64,000 nucleotides of DNA from Flavisericum labens. GTDB taxonomy: Bacteria; Bacteroidota; Bacteroidia; Flavobacteriales; Flavobacteriaceae. Both the position numbers and the translations under genes were made by a program. Shown here in pieces: positions 24,730-33,221 of this stretch (the first letter of the stretch is position 1; each line of letters begins with the position of its first letter). Below the pieces are notes generated by a model. It saw nothing but the letters and a program-made list of their open reading frames with translations. It was not told the DNA's origin and did no database searches. The DNA is taken from positions 62,001 to 126,000 of the forward strand of contig NZ_JBJJBQ010000010.1 of assembly GCF_045446075.1 (NCBI RefSeq), written 5' to 3'.

Positions 24730-27138
24730 ATGGAATTAATAGTAAAGTTTTTACCGCTATTTGGTGTTTTGGCACTGGCGTTTGTTTTAATTAAAAGTTC
24801 ATGGGTCTCTAAGCAGGACCAAGGCGACGAAAAAATGATAAGAATCGCTAAAAATATTGCTGATGGTGCAATGTCATTTTTAAAGGCAGAGTACAAAATA
24901 TTATCAATCTTTGTTATAGCAGTTGCCATCTTGTTATTTTTTAAAGGCAACTCTGAGGAAGGGTCTAATGGAATGGTGGCTATATCTTTTGTTGTTGGGG
25001 CTATTTGTTCTGCTTTGGCTGGCTTTATAGGAATGAAAGTAGCCACAAAAGCTAATGTGCGCACGACAAGTGCTGCAAGAACATCTCTAGGAAAAGCTTT
25101 AGAAGTGGCTTTCGCAGGAGGGGCTGTAATGGGCTTGGGTGTTGTTGGTCTTGGCGTGCTTGGCTTAAGTGGATTGTTTATGATTTATAGCGAAATGGGA
25201 TGGGGCATTAACGAAGTGCTTAATGTGCTTTCTGGTTTTTCTCTTGGAGCATCATCCATTGCATTGTTTGCACGTGTTGGTGGTGGTATTTATACGAAAG
25301 CTGCAGATGTGGGAGCCGATTTGGTTGGTAAAGTTGAAGCAGGAATTCCTGAAGATCACCCTTTAAACCCGGCAACTATTGCCGATAACGTAGGTGATAA
25401 CGTAGGAGATGTTGCAGGTATGGGAGCCGATTTATTTGAATCTTATGTAGGCTCTATAATCGGAACAATGGTATTGGGAGCGTTGATTGCTACGGAAGAT
25501 TTTAATGGTCTTGGAGCAGTTTATTTACCGTTGGTATTGGCTGCTGTAGGAATTATTATGTCTATTATCGGAACCTTTTTCGTAAAAGTGAAAGATGGTG
25601 GTTCCCCACACAGAGCATTGAATATTGGAGAATTTGGATCAGCAGCCTTAATGGTTGTAGCGTCTTATTTTATTATTAATGAATTTATTCCAGAAAGTTA
25701 CACATTTAAAGGTGTTGAGTATGGAGCTATGGGCGTATTTTGGGCTACGATTGCAGGGTTAATAGCTGGTTTGCTGGTAGGTAAAGTTACTGAGTATTAT
25801 ACAGGCACAGGAACTAAGCCGGTAAATGCTATTGTAAGACAATCTGAAACTGGTGCAGCAACCAATATTATTGCTGGATTAGGAACAGGAATGATGTCTA
25901 CCATGATTCCCATCTTATTAATTGCAGCCGCTATTTTGGTATCACATCATTTTGCAGGTTTATATGGTATTGCAATTGCAGCCGTAGGGATGTTAGCTAA
26001 TACAGGAATACAATTGGCTGTTGATGCTTATGGACCAATTTCAGATAATGCTGGAGGTATTGCTGAAATGGCAGAATTGCCAAGTGAGGTACGTGAGCGC
26101 ACCGATAAATTGGATGCCGTTGGTAATACAACTGCAGCTATTGGAAAAGGTTTTGCCATTGCATCTGCTGCTTTAACAGCTTTAGCCTTGTTTGCAGCAT
26201 TTATGGAAACTGCCGGTGTAGAAACTATTGATGTGTCGCGGCCCGATATTATGGCTGGATTACTAGTAGGAGGAATGTTGCCTTTTGTATTTTCGGCGTT
26301 ATCAATGAATGCAGTTGGTCGTGCAGCAATGGCTATGATTGAAGAAGTGCGTCGTCAGTTTAGAGATATCCCACAGTTAAAAGCCGCTTTAGAGGTGATG
26401 CGTAAGTATGACTCAGATATGACGAAGGCTTCAGAAGCCGATAGAAAAATATTTGACGCAGCTGACGGAGTAGCTGAGTATGATAAATGTGTTGCCATTT
26501 CAACTCAAGCATCAATTAAGGAAATGGTATTGCCAGGGTTGTTGGCCATCGCCGTTCCTGTGGCTGTTGGTTTTATTGGTGGTGCAGAAATGTTAGGAGG
26601 TTTGCTTGCAGGTGTAACCACTTGTGGTGTACTTATGGCTATTTTTCAATCTAATGCAGGAGGAGCGTGGGATAATGCGAAAAAAACAATAGAAGAGCAA
26701 GGTAGAAAAGGAACTGAGGCGCATAAAGCTGCTGTGGTTGGAGATACTGTTGGAGATCCGTTTAAAGATACTTCAGGACCTTCATTAAATATATTGTTAA
26801 AGTTAATGTCTGTTGTGGCATTGGTTATTGCACCAAGTATTGCTTTATCATCGGATGTTGTAACAGCTTATGTTTCTGAGGATGTTCAATTGGAACAGAT
26901 TGAAGTTACGAAAGAAGTTGAAGTGAAAATGAATAAAAATGAAGACGGAACTGTTAAAGCTGTGGTTACTACCACAACTACAAAAAACGGTGAGGAATCA
27001 GTAGTATATGAAACGTTTGAAGGTTTAGAAGAGGAGGTGAAAACTAAAATTGAAGCTCTTAATAGTGACGAACTAAGTGAAGTAAAAGTTCAAAAAGTTC
27101 TAAAGAAAGCTCAAGAAAACACCAGTTTCACAAATTAA
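24730..27138 (+). CDS. hppA: Membrane-bound ion-pumping pyrophosphatase
   Basis: An 802-residue inner-membrane protein with about 16 helices that couples PPi hydrolysis to H+ or Na+ export. The active-site loops are clear: DVGADLVGKVE, NPATIADNVGDNVGDVAGMG and DAYGPISDNAGGIAEMA. GNTTAAIGKG has Ala where K+-independent enzymes have Lys, so this is probably a K+-dependent type; which ion is pumped cannot be settled by eye. The catalytic core ends near residue 715. About 85 further residues, acidic and rich in Val, Glu and Thr with no membrane segment, form an unusual C-terminal tail. Confidence 0.96.
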   Translation: MELIVKFLPLFGVLALAFVLIKSSWVSKQDQGDEKMIRIAKNIADGAMSFLKAEYKILSIFVIAVAILLFFKGNSEEGSNGMVAISFVVGAICSALAGFIGMKVATKANVRTTSAARTSLGKALEVAFAGGAVMGLGVVGLGVLGLSGLFMIYSEMGWGINEVLNVLSGFSLGASSIALFARVGGGIYTKAADVGADLVGKVEAGIPEDHPLNPATIADNVGDNVGDVAGMGADLFESYVGSIIGTMVLGALIATEDFNGLGAVYLPLVLAAVGIIMSIIGTFFVKVKDGGSPHRALNIGEFGSAALMVVASYFIINEFIPESYTFKGVEYGAMGVFWATIAGLIAGLLVGKVTEYYTGTGTKPVNAIVRQSETGAATNIIAGLGTGMMSTMIPILLIAAAILVSHHFAGLYGIAIAAVGMLANTGIQLAVDAYGPISDNAGGIAEMAELPSEVRERTDKLDAVGNTTAAIGKGFAIASAALTALALFAAFMETAGVETIDVSRPDIMAGLLVGGMLPFVFSALSMNAVGRAAMAMIEEVRRQFRDIPQLKAALEVMRKYDSDMTKASEADRKIFDAADGVAEYDKCVAISTQASIKEMVLPGLLAIAVPVAVGFIGGAEMLGGLLAGVTTCGVLMAIFQSNAGGAWDNAKKTIEEQGRKGTEAHKAAVVGDTVGDPFKDTSGPSLNILLKLMSVVALVIAPSIALSSDVVTAYVSEDVQLEQIEVTKEVEVKMNKNEDGTVKAVVTTTTTKNGEESVVYETFEGLEEEVKTKIEALNSDELSEVKVQKVLKKAQENTSFTN

Positions 27139-27191
27139 TTTTTGTTATAATTTACCTTGTCAACTAAATTTGTAGGATGACACTGAAAATA

Positions 27192-27228
27192 AAAAAAGGC
27201 TATCACATTTAGAGTGATAGCCTTTTTT
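27192..27228. terminator. Bidirectional terminator between hppA and glnA
   Basis: A 15-bp perfect stem (27192-27206 with 27214-27228; core GGCTATCAC/GTGATAGCC) flanked by A6 and T6, between convergent genes. Confidence 0.93.
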
Positions 27229-27250
27229 ATGAACAAAACTTATATTATAA

Positions 27251-28273
27251 TTAAATCTTTGCAGATTTAACAGTTTTAATAATTCTAGCGGCGATTTTGT
27301 ATGGGTCACCGTTTGAAGCTGGACGTCTATCTTCCAACCATCCTTTGTAGCCTCTTTCTACAGTTGCAATTGGAATACGGATTGAAGCTCCACGGTCAGA
27401 TACACCATAAGAGAACGCATCGATAGATTGTGTTTCGTGATCACCAGTTAATCGTTGATCGTTAAACTCACCGTAAACTTCAATGTGCTCTTTTACAACA
27501 GGGCGGAATGCTTCACAAACTTTTTCGTAAGTCGCTTTATCTCCACAAGTTCTCAACAATGTGTTAGAGAAGTTGGCGTGCATACCAGAACCATTCCAAT
27601 CCAAATCTCTACCTAATGGTTTTGGATGGTACTCAATGTAGTAACCATATTTTTCAGTTAATCGGTCTAGTAAATATCTAGAAATCCAGATTTCATCACC
27701 TGCTTGTTTTGCGCCTTTGGCAAATAATTGGTATTCCCATTGTCCGCAAGCTACCTCTTGGTTAATACCTTCAAAGTTTAATCCGGTATCAATGCATAAA
27801 TCAGCATGTTCTTCAACTAAATCACGTCCGTGAGTGTTTAAACCACCAACAGAACAGTAGTACATACCTTGTGGTGCAGGGTATCCTCCTCTAGGGAAAC
27901 CTAAAGGTAATTCCGTTTTAGTATCCATTATAAAATACTCTTGCTCAAAACCAAACCAGAAATCATCATCTTCATCATCAATAGTAGCTCTACCGTTAGA
28001 TTCATGCGGCGTTCCGTCAGGATTCATAACTTCTGTCATTACTAGATATCCATTAACACGCTCTGGGTCAGGATAAATAGCAACTGGTTTTAAGACACAA
28101 TCTGAAGAACCTCCAATGGCCTGCCTTGTAGAAGACCCGTCGAACGACCAGTTTCCTATTTCTTCAAGAGTTCCCTTGAAATCTTCATGATCTTCTACTT
28201 TAGTTTTACTCCTCATATTTTGGGTAGGGAAATATCCGTCTAACCAAATATATTCTAACTTGATTTTTGCCAT
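27251..28273 (-). CDS. glnA: Glutamine synthetase, type II (eukaryote-like)
   Basis: A 340-residue GSII enzyme joining ammonia to glutamate with ATP. Recognised by the short length, the N-terminal beta-grasp with EYIWLDGYFPTQNMRSKTK (7-25), WSFDGSSTRQA, the metal site FGFEQEYFI, GMYYCSVG, and YHPKPLGRDLDWNGSGMHAN. There is no adenylylation-site region as in GSI. A TATATTTG box lies on the minus strand at 28325-28318. It diverges from the GSIII gene, so the two isozymes share one 279-nt control region. Confidence 0.95.
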   Translation of the reverse strand: MAKIKLEYIWLDGYFPTQNMRSKTKVEDHEDFKGTLEEIGNWSFDGSSTRQAIGGSSDCVLKPVAIYPDPERVNGYLVMTEVMNPDGTPHESNGRATIDDEDDDFWFGFEQEYFIMDTKTELPLGFPRGGYPAPQGMYYCSVGGLNTHGRDLVEEHADLCIDTGLNFEGINQEVACGQWEYQLFAKGAKQAGDEIWISRYLLDRLTEKYGYYIEYHPKPLGRDLDWNGSGMHANFSNTLLRTCGDKATYEKVCEAFRPVVKEHIEVYGEFNDQRLTGDHETQSIDAFSYGVSDRGASIRIPIATVERGYKGWLEDRRPASNGDPYKIAARIIKTVKSAKI

Positions 28274-28552
28274 AATAAATATTTATTTTTAAGAATGAAA
28301 TAATAATTTTTGCGAAACAAATATATAATTTATCAGATGCACTATGAATTTTATAGGGGTGTTTTAATTAATTGGTGAGTTATTTTTATTTATACCCTAT
28401 TTTTTTAAGGATTATTTTAAAAAAAGATGATTATTTTATTTAAATATTGAAAAAATGTTAACAACAATTTTCAAAAGTTAGTGGTATTATTACTCCTGCT
28501 GTTTTATTTTTGCTTAATAATTCATTTTGAATCATTTAATTAAAAATATAGA
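28274..28552. promoter_or_regulatory. Shared control region between glnA and glutamine synthetase III
   Basis: 279 bp of very AT-rich DNA between divergent genes. It holds TATATTTG on the minus strand (28325-28318) facing glnA and TATTTTTG on the plus strand (28505-28512) facing GSIII. Neither has a clear TTG at the usual distance, so an activator may be needed. No operator repeat was recognised. Confidence 0.5.
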
Positions 28553-30739
28553 ATGTCAACATTAAGATTTCACGCTTTAAAAGAATCTTTTGCCCATAAA
28601 CCTGTGGTGTTTATTGAAAAAGAACGTCGGTCCGAACTATTTGGCAAAAATGTTTTTAATGAACGGACTATGCGCCAATACCTTACTAGAGATGCTTTTG
28701 AGGGTGTTACGAATGCCGTAAGCTTCGGCAAAAAGATTAATAGAAGTATAGCCAATCAAGTGGCGTCTTCAATGAAAGATTGGGCACTTTCCAAAGGGGT
28801 GACGCATTACACGCATTGGTTTCAGCCTCTAACTGGAGCAACTGCCGAGAAACACGATGCTTTTTTCGAAACTACTGGAGATGGCCTTGCCATTGAGAAA
28901 TTTGGAGGCGGACAATTGGTTCAGCAGGAGCCCGATGCTTCTAGTTTCCCAAGTGGAGGTATCCGTAATACTTTTGAGGCAAGGGGTTATACTGCTTGGG
29001 ATCCTACGTCGCCGGCATTTATTTATGGAACCACGCTTTGTATTCCAACCATATTTGTGGCTTATACTGGGGAAGCCCTAGATTATAAAACGCCATTACT
29101 AAGGGCGTTACAAGCGGTTGATGTTGCCGCAACAGATGTGTGTAAATATTTCGATAAAAACGTGAAAAAAGTAAGCTCATCTTTGGGGTGGGAGCAAGAG
29201 TATTTTTTAATTGACAAAATGTTGGCAACAAGCCGTCCTGATATCAATTTAACCGGAAGAACTTTATTGGGGCATTCAGCCGCTAAAGGCCAACAATTGG
29301 ACGATCACTACTTTGGGTCAATCCCAAGAAGGGCCCTAAATTTTATGCGTGATTTAGAAAACGATTGTATGCTTTTGGGCATTCCAGTTAAAACCCGGCA
29401 TAATGAGGTGGCTCCTAATCAATTTGAGCTAGCGCCCATTTTTGAGGAAGCCAACCTGGCTGTAGATCATAATTCTTTACTCATGGACATTATGGGGCGT
29501 GTCGCCTCGCGTCATAATTTTAAGGTGCTATTGCACGAAAAACCGTTTGCAGGCATCAATGGTTCGGGTAAGCATAATAACTGGTCGCTTTCTACTGATA
29601 CGGGTGTCAATTTATTAGCTCCAGGTAAAACACCTATGAGTAACCTACAGTTTTTAACCTTTTTTATCAATACCATTAAGGCCGTTTATAAGCACGAAGC
29701 ACTTTTACGTGCGGCCGTGGCATCTGCAAGTAATGACCATAGGTTAGGTGCAAACGAAGCACCACCGGCTATAATGTCGGTATTTATTGGTGAACAGCTA
29801 ACTAAGGTTTTGGAGGAGCTTGAAGGCGTGACAAAAGGAAAGTTGTCGCCAAAAGAAAAAACAGAACTTAAACTTAATGTGGTTGGGAAAATACCCGACG
29901 TTCTGCTTGATAATACGGATAGAAACAGAACCTCGCCATTTGCATTTACAGGTAACAAGTTTGAGTTTAGAGCGGTAGGTTCAACAGCTAATTGTGGTGA
30001 CCCGATGACTGTTTTAAATACGATTGTAGCCAAGCAATTAACTGACTTTAAAGTTGAAGTTGATGCGCTTATTGATAAAAAAGGACTAAAAAAAGATGAA
30101 GCCGTTTTCAATGTTCTGAGAGAATATATAAAATCCACAAAAGCCATTCTGTTTGAAGGTAACGGGTACGGAAAGGAATGGGAGAAGGAAGCAAAAAAAC
30201 GCGGACTTAGTAACAATAAGACCACGCCTGAAGCCCTTAAAGCCAAAATTTCTGAGCAAACTATTAAATTGTTTGAGGAAATGAAGGTAATGAGTAAAAT
30301 TGAAACCGAGGCACGTTATGAAATTGAAATCGAAGCGTATATAAAGCATATTCAAATTGAAAGTAGGGTTTTGGGTGATATTGCAAGAAATCATATTGTT
30401 CCAACCGCGGTAAAATATCAAAACATATTGATTGAAAACGTAAGGGGGCTAAAAAGTATTTTCGATAAGAAGTTTGATACGGTTTCAAAAGAACAGGTGA
30501 AATTGATTGAAGAGATTTCAAATCACATTGAAGGAATCAATACCCAGGTAACAAAAATGATTGATGAACGTAGAAAAGCCAACGCTATTCTCGATGACGA
30601 GAAAAGAGCTTTTGCCTATTGTAACAAGGTGAAAGCCTTGTTTGAAGATATACGATATCACTGCGATAAATTGGAACTTTTGGTAGACGACGAACTTTGG
30701 CCTTTGGCTAAGTACCGAGAACTACTATTTACGAGATAA
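28553..30739 (+). CDS. glnN: Glutamine synthetase, type III
   Basis: A 728-residue GSIII, the large dodecameric form common in Bacteroidota and cyanobacteria. Readable blocks: an N-terminal FGKNVFNERTMRQYL, THYTHWFQPLTG, SSLGWEQEYFLIDK with metal-binding Glu residues, TRHNEVAPNQFELAP, HEKPFAGINGSGKHNNWS, and a C-terminal helical domain. Same reaction as GSII. The divergent pairing with glnA suggests condition-dependent use of the two isozymes. A strong terminator follows. Confidence 0.96.
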   Translation: MSTLRFHALKESFAHKPVVFIEKERRSELFGKNVFNERTMRQYLTRDAFEGVTNAVSFGKKINRSIANQVASSMKDWALSKGVTHYTHWFQPLTGATAEKHDAFFETTGDGLAIEKFGGGQLVQQEPDASSFPSGGIRNTFEARGYTAWDPTSPAFIYGTTLCIPTIFVAYTGEALDYKTPLLRALQAVDVAATDVCKYFDKNVKKVSSSLGWEQEYFLIDKMLATSRPDINLTGRTLLGHSAAKGQQLDDHYFGSIPRRALNFMRDLENDCMLLGIPVKTRHNEVAPNQFELAPIFEEANLAVDHNSLLMDIMGRVASRHNFKVLLHEKPFAGINGSGKHNNWSLSTDTGVNLLAPGKTPMSNLQFLTFFINTIKAVYKHEALLRAAVASASNDHRLGANEAPPAIMSVFIGEQLTKVLEELEGVTKGKLSPKEKTELKLNVVGKIPDVLLDNTDRNRTSPFAFTGNKFEFRAVGSTANCGDPMTVLNTIVAKQLTDFKVEVDALIDKKGLKKDEAVFNVLREYIKSTKAILFEGNGYGKEWEKEAKKRGLSNNKTTPEALKAKISEQTIKLFEEMKVMSKIETEARYEIEIEAYIKHIQIESRVLGDIARNHIVPTAVKYQNILIENVRGLKSIFDKKFDTVSKEQVKLIEEISNHIEGINTQVTKMIDERRKANAILDDEKRAFAYCNKVKALFEDIRYHCDKLELLVDDELWPLAKYRELLFTR

Positions 30740-30754
30740 GTTTTTAATCACTCA

Positions 30755-30788
30755 AAAAAAATCCTGCCCTAAAAAAGCAGGATTTTTT
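30755..30788 (+). terminator. Terminator after glutamine synthetase III
   Basis: AATCCTGC and GCAGGATT arms with flanking A and T runs. The purM -7 box TACCTTTG (30801-30808) lies just downstream. Confidence 0.9.
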
Positions 30789-30825
30789 CATTCAAAAAAC
30801 TACCTTTGCACCACAATACAAAGTT

Positions 30826-32004
30826 ATGAGTCAAGAGGTTTCAAAACGTTACGCGCAACGCGGAGTATCAGCATCAAAAGAAGATGTTCACAGTGCGATT
30901 AAAAATATAGATAAAGGTTTATTTCCAAAGGCATTTTGTAAAATAGTGCCAGATTATCTAACAAATGATGATGATTATTGCTTGATTATGCATGCCGATG
31001 GTGCAGGAACCAAATCTTCTTTGGCCTATATGTATTGGAAGGAAACTGGCGATGTGTCAGTTTGGAAAGGTATTGCGCAAGATGCATTGATAATGAATAT
31101 TGACGACTTACTTTGTGTGGGGGCAACAGATAATATCATGCTGTCTTCAACCATTGGGAGAAATAAAAACCTTATTCCCGGTGAAGTTATTTCGGCTATT
31201 ATAAACGGTACCGAAGAGTTGATTTCAGAACTAAAAAGCTTCGGTGTAACCATACATTCCACTGGAGGCGAAACGGCTGATGTAGGTGATTTGGTTAGAA
31301 CTATAATAGTGGATTCTACCGTTACCGCGCGAATGAAACGGAGCAATGTTATAGATAATGCCAATATAAAGCCAGGCGATGTTATTGTTGGTCTTGAAAG
31401 TTTTGGGCAGGCTAACTATGAAAAAGAATATAATGGCGGTATGGGCAGCAATGGGCTTACCTCTGCTCGACACGATGTTTTCAGTAAATATTTAGCAGAA
31501 AGATATCCAGAAAGTTTTGACGCAGCTGTACCTGAGAATTTAGTGTATTCGGGAGCTGTAAAATTAACCGATGCTGTTGAGGATTCACCTATTGATGCAG
31601 GAAAACTGGTATTGTCACCAACAAGGACTTATGCACCAATCATAAAAAAAATATTATCGGAATTTAATAGTGATACCATTCACGGTATGGTGCATTGTTC
31701 TGGAGGGGCTCAAACTAAAATCCTTCATTTTGTTGACGAACTTCATATAATAAAGGACAATATGTTTCCTGTTCCGCCATTGTTTAAATTGATACAGGAA
31801 CAATCAAAAACCGACTGGAAAGAGATGTATCAAGTCTTTAACTGTGGCCATAGAATGGAACTTTATGTGACACCCAAAATAGCTGAAGAGATTATAGAAA
31901 TTTCTAAGTCCTTTAATGTAGATGCAAAAATTATTGGTAAGGTAGAAGCATCAAAATCCAAAAAGCTTACAATAAAATCTGAGTTTGGAGAGTTTAACTA
32001 TTAA
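30826..32004 (+). CDS. purM: Phosphoribosylformylglycinamidine cyclo-ligase (AIR synthetase)
   Basis: A 392-residue purine-biosynthesis enzyme converting FGAM to AIR with ATP. It is the longer Bacteroidota form: RYAQRGVSASKEDVHSAI at the N-terminus, HADGAGTKSSLAY, the GGETADVGDLV loop, and GGAQTKILHF in the C-terminal half. A TACCTTTG box (30801-30808) lies 17 nt before the ATG, so it is transcribed from its own promoter right after the GSIII terminator. Confidence 0.95.
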   Translation: MSQEVSKRYAQRGVSASKEDVHSAIKNIDKGLFPKAFCKIVPDYLTNDDDYCLIMHADGAGTKSSLAYMYWKETGDVSVWKGIAQDALIMNIDDLLCVGATDNIMLSSTIGRNKNLIPGEVISAIINGTEELISELKSFGVTIHSTGGETADVGDLVRTIIVDSTVTARMKRSNVIDNANIKPGDVIVGLESFGQANYEKEYNGGMGSNGLTSARHDVFSKYLAERYPESFDAAVPENLVYSGAVKLTDAVEDSPIDAGKLVLSPTRTYAPIIKKILSEFNSDTIHGMVHCSGGAQTKILHFVDELHIIKDNMFPVPPLFKLIQEQSKTDWKEMYQVFNCGHRMELYVTPKIAEEIIEISKSFNVDAKIIGKVEASKSKKLTIKSEFGEFNY

Positions 32005-32075
32005 TTATTCTTATTTTTTATAAAATGGAATGGTTGTTGATGAGAATGTAAACTTTTAAAACGAACCAACAAATC

Positions 32076-33038
32076 ATGAAATATACGCTATTAGCATTAG
32101 TGTGCTTTAGTTTTCATTTTGCTTTTGCTCAACCCGATTCTTTATTTATTAAAAAAGTTGAAGAAAAATATTCTGGCCCACAATGGGTTCAAGAGAATAA
32201 AGCTTCTTTAGATTTAAGCGAAGTTGCTTTTTTTAACTGGAATTCTGGTGGTACCAATTCTATTTCTGGGCTATTAGGTTTTGTCTCTTCGGCCAATTAC
32301 TCCGATAAGTTTTTTGCTTGGCGAAATGAAGCTAGAATTCAATATGGAATTAATAAACAGGAGGCGAGAGAGCTTAGAAAAACTGATGATCTGTTCGAAA
32401 TAAATTCTAATCTAGGTTATAGGCCTGATACCAAATCCAATTGGTTTTATTCTGCAAGGCTTAATTTTAGGACACAATTGACAAATGGTTACAAATACCC
32501 AAATACTGATGAACCTATATCTAGGTTGATGGCTCCCGGGTATCTCTTTTTTGGTGGGGGTATGGAATACGGAAAGCATATAGAGAAGGTGTCCTTGTAT
32601 TTTTCACCATTAACCTTAAAAGCCACATTTGTTTTGGATGAAGATTTGGCCAATGCAGGTTCCTTTGGGGTGACGCCAGCCGTTTTAGATGCTGAGGGAA
32701 ATGTAATTGTTCCCGGTGATCGTATAAGGCGGGAAGTAGGGATTTTGCTCACCAATAGTTATGAAATGGAGGTGATTGAAAATATTACCGTAAAAAACCA
32801 AATGAGCCTTTATTCAGATTATGTTAATAATTTTGGAAATGTTGATATTGACTGGCGTTTGGATTTCGATTTTAAAGTCAATCAATTTGTAAGGGCTACT
32901 TTGGGGTCGCATCTTAGGTACGATGACGATATAAAAACCCAAGTACCATCGCAAACCGAAGAAGGTGAGTTTGATGAAGCTGGTGCCAAAGTACAGTGGA
33001 AACAGTTTTTAGGCGTTGGTTTTGCTGTAGATTTTTGA
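32076..33038 (+). CDS. DUF3078 family exported protein
   Basis: A 320-residue protein with a signal peptide (MKYTLLALVCFSFHFAFAQ) and repeated amphipathic beta strands rich in aromatic residues, such as WRNEARIQYGINKQEARELR (87-106) and FYSARLNFRTQLTNGY. This fits DUF3078, a presumed outer-membrane beta-barrel family of Bacteroidota. It ends in a hydrophobic residue (GVGFAVDF), typical of barrel proteins. Function unknown. Monocistronic, followed by a short AT palindrome at 33044-33065. Confidence 0.85.
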   Translation: MKYTLLALVCFSFHFAFAQPDSLFIKKVEEKYSGPQWVQENKASLDLSEVAFFNWNSGGTNSISGLLGFVSSANYSDKFFAWRNEARIQYGINKQEARELRKTDDLFEINSNLGYRPDTKSNWFYSARLNFRTQLTNGYKYPNTDEPISRLMAPGYLFFGGGMEYGKHIEKVSLYFSPLTLKATFVLDEDLANAGSFGVTPAVLDAEGNVIVPGDRIRREVGILLTNSYEMEVIENITVKNQMSLYSDYVNNFGNVDIDWRLDFDFKVNQFVRATLGSHLRYDDDIKTQVPSQTEEGEFDEAGAKVQWKQFLGVGFAVDF

Positions 33039-33221
33039 AATTATTTTTCAAATTAATTTGAAAAATTTGTTAACTTTTTAATGTTGATAAATTTTTAAAA
33101 CACTGTAAATCAGTTGGTTTTTGGTTTTTAGTTGAAAACTTTATGATTTTTGTCATGTTTTAAATTGTATATTTATGGTTAATTTATAACCTTAATTAAT
33201 CTAAAAATATATAGTTTACTA

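Noticed and set aside
29686..30246. 186-codon antisense ORF inside glutamine synthetase III
   Set aside because: It lies wholly within a well-conserved gene and its Ser/Leu-rich product has no recognisable domain.
33044..33065. Perfect 22-bp AT palindrome as an operator
   Set aside because: It directly follows the DUF3078 stop, is made almost only of A and T, and most simply acts as a weak terminator.
33039..33221. Cobalamin riboswitch upstream of nrdJ
   Set aside because: The leader is very AT-rich and lacks a B12-box-like GCC-ACTG core.
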